Shown here piece by piece: positions 6,394 through 10,644 of a stretch of 10,644 bases of DNA. A model generated the notes under the pieces. It did not search any database and was not told where the DNA came from. It was given only the letters and a program-made list of their open reading frames with translations. Every line of letters starts with the position of its first letter. Position 1 is the first letter of the stretch. The stretch is from Litoreibacter sp. (lineage in GTDB: Bacteria > Pseudomonadota > Alphaproteobacteria > Rhodobacterales > Rhodobacteraceae). A program made the translations under genes and the position numbers. The stretch lies in NCBI GenBank assembly GCA_013042765.1, contig JABDPP010000260.1, positions 1 to 10,644 of the forward strand, written 5' to 3'.

Positions 6394-7026
6394 ATGAGCC
6401 GATCTGACCAACCTCAGGAACCAAGTGTTATCCGACTGGCCCGCGAAAGCGGGGAGCCGGTTGCGGTGGAGCCTCTGAACCTTGGCCAGCGGGTGCGCGA
6501 GCTGCGCAAGGCGCGCAACTGGACGCTGGAGCAGGCCGCGCAGGAAGCCGGGTTGGCGCGGTCGACGCTGTCCAAGATCGAGAACGAGCAGATGTCGCCT
6601 ACGTTCGAGCTGATGCGCAAGCTGGCCGAAGGGCTGGGCATCGACATGCCGCAGCTCTTCACGCCTTCAACGCGCCAGCAGGTGAACGGGCGGATGGATG
6701 TCACCCGCTCGGGCGAGGGGCAGGCCCATGCCACGGCCACTTATGATCACGAGTTGCTTAACGCGGCCCTTAGCAAGAAGGCGATGTTGCCGTACCGCGC
6801 GCGGGTCCGGGCGCGCTCCTTCGACGCGTTCGACGGCTGGGTGCGCCACGAGGGGGAAGAATTCCTCTACGTGCTGACCGGTGCGATCCGACTGTTCACG
6901 GAGTTTTACGAGCCGGTGGAGATGCGCCGCGGCGACAGCGCCTATTACGACGCGGCCATGGGCCACAACGTGATCTCGATCAGCGCCGAGGACGCGCTGA
7001 TCCTTTGGGTGACATCCCTGAGATAG
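6394..7026 (+). CDS. XRE-family regulator with C-terminal cupin domain
   Basis: A 210-residue DNA-binding regulator. The helix-turn-helix of the XRE/Cro type spans about residues 30-88, with LGQRVRELRKARNWTLEQAA, then GLARSTLSKIENEQMSPTF as the turn and recognition helix. A cupin fold follows (about 138-207), including HEGEEFLYVLTGAI at 152-165 and DSAYYDAAMGHNVIS at 181-195. Cupin domains in this family bind a small effector, often an amino acid, polyamine or organic acid, and change DNA binding. It is divergent from the CoA-ligase cluster and convergent with bdhA (9 nt between stops), so it most likely controls the ligase cluster and itself. The only Shine-Dalgarno-like run, AGGGG at 6389-6393, is too close to the ATG, which agrees with leaderless translation. 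Confidence 0.9.
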   Translation: MSRSDQPQEPSVIRLARESGEPVAVEPLNLGQRVRELRKARNWTLEQAAQEAGLARSTLSKIENEQMSPTFELMRKLAEGLGIDMPQLFTPSTRQQVNGRMDVTRSGEGQAHATATYDHELLNAALSKKAMLPYRARVRARSFDAFDGWVRHEGEEFLYVLTGAIRLFTEFYEPVEMRRGDSAYYDAAMGHNVISISAEDALILWVTSLR

Positions 7027-7035
7027 GTGCGCGCA

Positions 7036-7821
7036 TCAGAGCGCCGTCCAGCCGCCATCGACACTGAGCGTGGTGCCGGTCACCTGTTCGGCCGCGTCCG
7101 AGCACAGGAAGGCGGCGATGCCGGCCACCTGCTCGATACTGGCAAACTGCTTGGAGGGCTGGCGGGCGAGGATCACGTCACGGATCGCGGTTTCGCGGTC
7201 CAAGCCGTATTGCTTCATCGTGTCGGGGATCTGTGCTTCGACCAGTGGGGTCATCACGTAGCCCGGGCAGATCGCGTTGGCGGTGATCGGCTCCTGCGCC
7301 GTTTCCAGCGCCACGACCTTGGTCATGCCGACGACGCCATGCTTGGCGGAGACATAGGCGGATTTGAAGGGGGAGGCCGTCAACCCGTGGGCCGAGGACA
7401 TGTTGATGATCCGGCCCCATCCGGCTGCGCGCATCCCCGGAAGGGCGGCGGCAGTGGTGTGAAAGACAGAGTTCAGCATGATGGCGATGATCGTGTCCCA
7501 GCGCTCCACCGGGAACTCGTCGATCGGGGCGACATGCTGGATGCCGGCATTGTTCACGAGGATGTCGACTTGTCCGGCCTGCTCCACCAGCCGGCGGGCA
7601 TCGGCCCCTACGGAGAGGTCCGCCTGGATGTAGCGCGCCTCGACGCCCGCATCCTGCGCGATCCCCGCGGCGAGCGCGTGATCTTCATCGCGGTCGGTAA
7701 ACGAGTTCAGGATCACATTGGCGCCGCAACCCGCGAGCGCGCGGGCGATGCCAAGACCAATGCCGGAGTTCGATCCGGTCACAAGCGCGGTTTTTCCGGT
7801 CAGCTGGGCGGTATGGGTCAT
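7036..7821 (-). CDS. bdhA: 3-hydroxybutyrate dehydrogenase (short-chain dehydrogenase)
   Basis: A 261-residue classical SDR that interconverts (R)-3-hydroxybutyrate and acetoacetate with NAD(H) in the cytoplasm, a step in PHB and ketone-body use. The cofactor motif TGSNSGIG is at 15-22 and NNAG at 90-93. The catalytic set is N117, S143 (in NMSSAHG), Y156 and K160 (in FKSAYVSAKHG). Motifs typical of bacterial 3-hydroxybutyrate dehydrogenases are visible: MSSAHGL, NAICPGYVMTPLV at 182-194, and the C-terminal LSVDGGWTAL. Length matches the family (about 255-265). The frame runs up to 7872, but that part covers a promoter palindrome and lacks family resemblance, so the ATG at 7821 is used. The gene appears monocistronic, converging on the regulator. 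It could also be another SDR of the same subgroup, but the motifs favour BdhA. Confidence 0.88.
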   Translation of the reverse strand: MTHTAQLTGKTALVTGSNSGIGLGIARALAGCGANVILNSFTDRDEDHALAAGIAQDAGVEARYIQADLSVGADARRLVEQAGQVDILVNNAGIQHVAPIDEFPVERWDTIIAIMLNSVFHTTAAALPGMRAAGWGRIINMSSAHGLTASPFKSAYVSAKHGVVGMTKVVALETAQEPITANAICPGYVMTPLVEAQIPDTMKQYGLDRETAIRDVILARQPSKQFASIEQVAGIAAFLCSDAAEQVTGTTLSVDGGWTAL

Positions 7822-7853
7822 GGTGGGGCTTTCTCTGAGGGGTGTTGTTCCCC

Positions 7854-7871
7854 TGCAGCATATATGCTGCA
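7854..7871. promoter_or_regulatory. 18-bp perfect palindrome, candidate operator of bdhA
   Basis: TGCAGCATATATGCTGCA is a perfect 18-bp inverted repeat centred 42 bp upstream of the bdhA ATG. It covers the proposed -10 box, so a protein bound here would block transcription. TGC-rich sites recall those reported for the PHB regulator PhaR in Rhodobacter and Paracoccus, but the spacing differs, and the local XRE-cupin protein is an alternative. Confidence 0.55.
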
Positions 7872-7888
7872 CCTGCGAAAGGCACCAA
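7859..7888 (-). promoter_or_regulatory. Candidate bdhA promoter
   Basis: On the - strand TTGGTG (7888-7883) can serve as -35 and TATATG (7864-7859) as -10, with an 18-bp spacer. Transcription would start near 7852, giving a leader of about 31 nt. The match to consensus is moderate, which fits a regulated promoter; the -10 box lies inside the palindrome. Confidence 0.4.
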
Positions 7889-7930
7889 AAACATTAACCA
7901 AGCGGAACGGAAGATCGGTGGTTGGAGCAC

Positions 7931-7959
7931 AAAAAAAACGCCAGCACGAAGCTGGCGTT
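7931..7959 (-). terminator. Strong intrinsic terminator
   Basis: On the - strand AACGCCAGC (7959-7951 side) and GCTGGCGTT (7945-7937) form a 9-bp perfect stem around a 5-nt loop (TTCGT). The last two T of the stem run on into a tract of eight T in total (7938-7931). This is the clearest terminator in the window. No protein gene ends into it on the - strand, which is the main reason for proposing an RNA gene just upstream. Confidence 0.85.
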
Positions 7960-8006
7960 AAGTTATTGAGGCAGGTTTCATACAGGCAAGAAACCTATCG
8001 AGCAGT
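7931..8006 (-). ncRNA. Putative small RNA of about 76 nt (unrecognised family)
   Basis: A complete transcription unit is visible on the - strand: promoter, short transcribed stretch and intrinsic terminator, with no substantial ORF. From a predicted start near 8006 the RNA would hold a 5' hairpin with stem AGGTTTC/GAAACCT (7996-7990 with 7979-7973) and a 10-nt loop (TTGCCTGTAT). An unpaired linker of about 13 nt follows (roughly 7972-7960), then the terminator hairpin with its U-tail. This 5' hairpin, linker, terminator layout is common in trans-acting, Hfq-binding sRNAs. The only ORF in it is seven codons (MKPASIT, 7981-7958) without a well-placed Shine-Dalgarno. The alternative is a leader with an attenuator in front of bdhA, whose ATG lies 110 nt beyond the terminator. 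I do not recognise the RNA family. Confidence 0.6.
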
Positions 8007-8012
8007 GACACT

Positions 8013-8041
8013 GTTATAAGCAATCATCCGCGTGCCGCCAA
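8013..8041 (-). promoter_or_regulatory. Sigma70-like promoter of the putative sRNA
   Basis: On the - strand TTGGCG (8041-8036) and TATAAC (8018-8013) are separated by exactly 17 bp. This is the best -35/-10 pair I found in the window. An 11-bp palindrome, CAGTGACACTG (8003-8013 on the + strand), overlaps the last base of the -10 box and the predicted start, and could be an operator. Confidence 0.6.
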
Positions 8042-8050
8042 GCTAAAAGT

Positions 8051-8079
8051 TTGAAAAGGTTGAACTCCATAGCTACGCT
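8051..8079 (+). promoter_or_regulatory. Candidate promoter of the solute-binding protein gene
   Basis: TTGAAA (8051-8056) and TACGCT (8074-8079) with a 17-bp spacer form a plausible -35/-10 pair; the -10 is weak (3 of 6). Its -35 box lies 9 bp from the -35 box of the sRNA promoter, so the two units would fire back to back. Confidence 0.35.
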
Positions 8080-8119
8080 GGGAGGCAATGAAAACGAGGC
8101 CAGCAGGATTGTTTTTAAT

Positions 8120-9928
8120 ATGGCACCAGTCGCCCCGCTGACGCGGTTTTGTTTCTGTCTGATATTAACCTTAATGTGTATCCCGGCTGCTCAGGCCGAG
8201 CCTCGCCATGGCATAGCTATGTATGGCGACCCTGCGTTACCACCCGATTTTGTGTCATTGAGCTACGTCAATCCGGACGCGCCAAAGGGCGGAAAAGTGG
8301 TGATGGGAGAGGTCGGAGGCTTCGATTCCCTTAACCCGCACATCCGAAAAGGGCGGGTTCCCTGGCAGCTGAGATATCTTGCTTACGAGAGCCTGATGGG
8401 CCGCAGTTGGGACGAACCTTTCACACTTTACGGACTCCTTGCCGAATCGATTGAGGTTTCGCCCGAGGGCGACTCGGTCAGTTTCGTGCTGCGCGAAGAG
8501 GCGCGGTTTTCCGATGGCTCTCCGGTGACGGTGGAGGACGTTCTGTGGTCCTACGAGACCCTCGGGACCAAGGGCCATCCGCGCTACGCGGCGAGCTGGA
8601 CGAAGATTGAGAAGGCTGAGCAGACCGGCCCGCGCTCGGTCCGGTTCACCTTCAATGTGCAGGACCGCGAGCTGGCGCTCATCATGGGGCTGCGGCCCAT
8701 CCTCAAGAAGTCCCAATGGGAAGGACGTGATTTTGCCGAGAGCGGGATTGACGAGGTTCCGATCGCGACCTCGGCCTACGTGGTGGACAGTTTCGAGGCG
8801 GGGCGGTTCGTCTCCCTCAAGCGCAATCCCGATTACTGGGGCAAGGATCTGCCGCTGCGGCGCGGGACACATAACTTCGATGAGATCCGGTTCGAGTTCT
8901 TCGGGGATGCCACCGCGATGTTCGAGGCGTTCAAAGCCGGTGAGCTGAACATCCTGCGCGAGAATAACGCTGCTCGCTGGGACACGCAGTATAACTTCGG
9001 GCGGGCTCAGGACGGTACGGTTGTGAAATCCGAGATCGGGCATCAGCGCCCCTCGGGCATTCGCGGTTTTGTCATGAACACGCGGCGCGCGCCGTTTTCC
9101 GACTGGCGGGTGCGCGAGGCGTTGATCCAGGCGTTCAATTTCGAGTTCATCAATGAAAAGCTCAATGGCGGCAGCCAGCCGCGCATTACCTCCTATTTCT
9201 CGAACTCGTCCTTCGCGATGTCCGCGGGTCCGGCCGAAGGAAAGGTCGCGGACCTGCTGGCGCCTTTTGCGTCTGAACTGGTGCCGGGTACCCTGGAGGG
9301 CTACAGCCTGCCGGTCTCCGACGGGTCGGGGCGCAACCGGCGCGGCATCCGCAAGGCCACGGCGCTGCTGGAAGAGGCGGGCTGGTCGGTGAAGGACGGC
9401 GTTCTGCAGAAGGACGGGCAGGCGTTCCGCTTCGAGATCCTGCTGCGTCAGGGCAGCTCGGAGAACCGCGCGATCATCAATATCTACAAGCAGGCGCTGG
9501 AGCGTCTGGGGATCTTCGCAACCGTGGCGACGGTGGATGGCGCGCAATACAAGGAGCGCTCTGATCTCTTTGATTTTGATATGACTTTTTACAGTCGCGG
9601 GTTGTCGCTGAGCCCGGGCAACGAGCAGTTGCTCTACTGGGGCCGGGCCGGGGTCGAGCAGCCCGGATCGCGCAACTGGATGGGCATGGATTCGCCCGCT
9701 GCCGAGGCGATGATCAACACGATGCTAACCGTGACAGACCAGAAGGATTACGTGGCCGCAGTGCGGGCGCTGGACCGGATCCTGACGGCTGGGCGCTACG
9801 TGATCCCGATCTGGTATTCGAAGGTGTCACGCATCGCCCATGACCGGCGGTTGGTATTCTCGGACCGCCTGCCGGCTTATGGGGACTGGATCGGCTTTCT
9901 GCCGGATGTCTGGTGGTACGAGGAATAG
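8120..9928 (+). CDS. YejA-like periplasmic peptide/oligopeptide-binding protein (SBP family 5)
   Basis: A 602-residue extracellular solute-binding protein of family 5, closest in layout to YejA, which delivers microcin C-like and other peptides to the YejBEF ABC importer. The N-terminus (residues 1-26) is a signal peptide: R9, a hydrophobic core FCFCLILTLMC, and an AQA|E cleavage site after A26. The mature start HGIAMYGDPALPPDF followed by LSYVNPDAPKGG is typical of the YejA group. Later SBP_bac_5 features include FVLREEARFSDGSPVTVEDV and SLKRNPDYWGKDLP. Length fits the group (about 600). The frame opens at a TTG at 8051, but the ATG at 8120 gives a normal signal peptide; the Shine-Dalgarno (AGGA at 8105-8108) is 11 nt away, so weakly placed. 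No yejB, yejE or yejF follows, so it must use a permease encoded elsewhere. Confidence 0.9.
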   Translation: MAPVAPLTRFCFCLILTLMCIPAAQAEPRHGIAMYGDPALPPDFVSLSYVNPDAPKGGKVVMGEVGGFDSLNPHIRKGRVPWQLRYLAYESLMGRSWDEPFTLYGLLAESIEVSPEGDSVSFVLREEARFSDGSPVTVEDVLWSYETLGTKGHPRYAASWTKIEKAEQTGPRSVRFTFNVQDRELALIMGLRPILKKSQWEGRDFAESGIDEVPIATSAYVVDSFEAGRFVSLKRNPDYWGKDLPLRRGTHNFDEIRFEFFGDATAMFEAFKAGELNILRENNAARWDTQYNFGRAQDGTVVKSEIGHQRPSGIRGFVMNTRRAPFSDWRVREALIQAFNFEFINEKLNGGSQPRITSYFSNSSFAMSAGPAEGKVADLLAPFASELVPGTLEGYSLPVSDGSGRNRRGIRKATALLEEAGWSVKDGVLQKDGQAFRFEILLRQGSSENRAIINIYKQALERLGIFATVATVDGAQYKERSDLFDFDMTFYSRGLSLSPGNEQLLYWGRAGVEQPGSRNWMGMDSPAAEAMINTMLTVTDQKDYVAAVRALDRILTAGRYVIPIWYSKVSRIAHDRRLVFSDRLPAYGDWIGFLPDVWWYEE

Positions 9929-10007
9929 ACGCGCGACCTTGGTCTTGCAGAAAGTTGCGCGACACCGTTAAAGGGCGTCGCAAAGCTTTCATGGAAAGGA
10001 GTCTGGT

Positions 10008-10130
10008 ATGATTTTTCGAGTAGCAAGCGCCCTCGTGCTGGTCTTCGGCCTGTCGGCCTGCGAGACCATGGGCGGCATGGGCCGGGATCTGGAATCAGGT
10101 GGCAAGGCATTGCAGAAGGCGGCCCAGTAA
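10008..10130 (+). CDS. Small entericidin-like lipoprotein
   Basis: A 40-residue lipoprotein precursor resembling entericidin A/B. The N-terminus MIFRVASALVLVFGLSAC is a signal sequence ending in an LSAC lipobox, so C18 should be lipidated and the mature 23-residue peptide anchored in the membrane. The mature part, CETMGGMGRDLESGGKALQK, has the Gly-rich start and amphipathic Gly/Ala/Lys helix seen in entericidins. In E. coli the pair acts as a toxin/antidote at the cell envelope in stationary phase, but in alphaproteobacteria single copies are common and their role is unclear. The Shine-Dalgarno AAGGAG (9996-10001) is six nt from the ATG, the best in the window. It follows the YejA-like gene after 79 nt and converges on the DUF502 gene (35 nt between stops). 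Confidence 0.85.
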   Translation: MIFRVASALVLVFGLSACETMGGMGRDLESGGKALQKAAQ

Positions 10131-10147
10131 AATCTGGGGTCGCGCTG

Positions 10148-10170
10148 CGCCCGTTACTTCGCCCGTTACT
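10148..10170. repeat. 12-bp tandem duplication at the end of the DUF502 gene
   Basis: CGCCCGTTACT occurs at 10148-10158 and again at 10160-10170, a period of 12 bp. On the - strand each copy holds a TAA in the same frame (10168-10166 and 10156-10154), so the DUF502 gene has a second in-frame stop four codons after the first. Confidence 0.7.
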
Positions 10171-10644
10171 GGGCGGCCAGTGCGGGCGGCTTGCTGGGGT
10201 CTTTGGAATTGGGATAGACGAGGCCCGCTGAAATCACCAGCTTGGCGGCGTCCTCCACGCTCATGTCGAGCTCGATCACATCGCTTTTCGGCACGAAGAG
10301 CAGGAAGCCCGAGGTCGGGTTCGGCGTGGTCGGCAGGAAGATCGACATGATCCCATCATCGACAGGAATGCCGGCATCGATCTCGCCTTTGGCGCTGGTC
10401 GAGATGAAGGCGATCGCCCAGATGCCCCGGCGCGGATACTCCACGAGGCAGGCGCGGTCGAAAGATGTGTCGCGTTGTGAGAACACGGTCTCGGCGATCT
10501 GCTTGAGGCCGTTGTAGATCGAGCGGACAACCGGCATTCGGTCGACGATCCTTTCGCCCCAATGCAGCAGTGAGCGACCCAGCAATCCCTTGCCGATCCA
10601 GCCCACGAGCACGGTGAAGATCAGGAAGAAGATGACGCCAACGC
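10166..10644 (-). CDS. DUF502 membrane protein, C-terminal part (5' end outside window)
   Basis: The last 158 residues of a DUF502-family protein; the frame stays open to the right edge, so the true start is outside. The first visible residues, VGVIFFLIFTVLVGWIGKGLLG, are the second membrane helix usual for this family. A soluble domain follows with the family's hallmark stretches, WGERIVDRMPVVRSIYNGL and LVEYPRRGIWAIAFI. Later parts include FLPTTPNPTSGFLLFVP and a C-terminal helix. The function is not established; the family is thought to be an inner-membrane protein with a cytoplasmic domain. An apparent GTG start at 10612 lies inside the helix and is not credible. The gene converges on the entericidin-like gene. 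Confidence 0.92.
   Translation of the reverse strand, partial: VGVIFFLIFTVLVGWIGKGLLGRSLLHWGERIVDRMPVVRSIYNGLKQIAETVFSQRDTSFDRACLVEYPRRGIWAIAFISTSAKGEIDAGIPVDDGIMSIFLPTTPNPTSGFLLFVPKSDVIELDMSVEDAAKLVISAGLVYPNSKDPSKPPALAAQ

Noticed and set aside
7937..7959. The 9-bp stem as a two-way terminator or CRISPR-like repeat
   Set aside because: The T-tract is on one side only, so it works on the - strand; there is only one copy, and no repeat-spacer pattern exists anywhere in the window.
7027..8019. 330-codon open frame on the + strand
   Set aside because: Antisense to bdhA and then runs through the palindrome, terminator and sRNA-like unit; composition is that of a shadow frame.
8255..9547. 430-codon open frame on the - strand
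   Set aside because: Antisense to the YejA-like gene, which has a clear signal peptide and family motifs over its whole length.
9945..9973. TTGCAG, 17 bp, TTAAAG as a promoter for the entericidin-like gene
   Set aside because: The -10 box matches the consensus at only about half its positions; co-transcription with the upstream gene is equally possible, so no promoter is called.

Overview
The window looks like a chromosomal segment of a GC-rich alphaproteobacterium, most probably a Rhodobacteraceae (Roseobacter-group) member. This rests on GC-rich, G/C-ending codons, a 3-hydroxybutyrate dehydrogenase gene as found in PHB-making alphaproteobacteria, a YejA-type solute-binding protein and an entericidin-type lipoprotein. 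The taxonomy is an inference. No rRNA, tRNA, CRISPR array, insertion sequence or phage gene was found.

Layout, left to right. (1) The 3' end of mfd (transcription-repair coupling factor) on the + strand, convergent with (2) an MFS permease on the - strand. (3) A gene-free stretch of about 466 bp (1874-2339), rich in inverted repeats. (4) A four-gene - strand cluster read from 6328 down to 2340: an AMP-forming acyl/aryl-CoA ligase, a DsbA/FrnE-like CPWC oxidoreductase, a Bcr/CflA-type MFS exporter and a peroxiredoxin-like protein. The first three genes are joined by 4-nt overlaps (ATGA, then TTGA with a TTG start), and the peroxiredoxin-like gene follows after 79 nt. (5) A divergent + strand XRE-cupin regulator at 6394, whose best promoter puts the transcript start at or next to the ATG, so its mRNA may be leaderless. 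(6) A convergent - strand bdhA (3-hydroxybutyrate dehydrogenase) with an 18-bp perfect palindrome over its putative -10 box. (7) A compact - strand unit at 7931-8041 with a sigma70-like promoter (17-bp spacer), a 7-bp hairpin and a strong intrinsic terminator. It has no substantial ORF and looks like an sRNA gene of about 76 nt. (8) A + strand YejA-like periplasmic solute-binding protein without neighbouring permease or ATPase genes. (9) A 40-residue entericidin-like lipoprotein with an excellent Shine-Dalgarno. (10) A convergent DUF502 membrane protein, cut off by the right edge.

How it may work together: the XRE-cupin regulator sits between the ligase cluster and bdhA and is the natural candidate to control one or both. 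The ligase cluster looks like a small unit that activates an organic acid to its CoA ester, coupled to thiol-redox or peroxide handling and to efflux; its substrate cannot be read from sequence. The least expected element is the sRNA-like unit at 7931-8041. No clearly new multi-gene defence or mobile system is visible.
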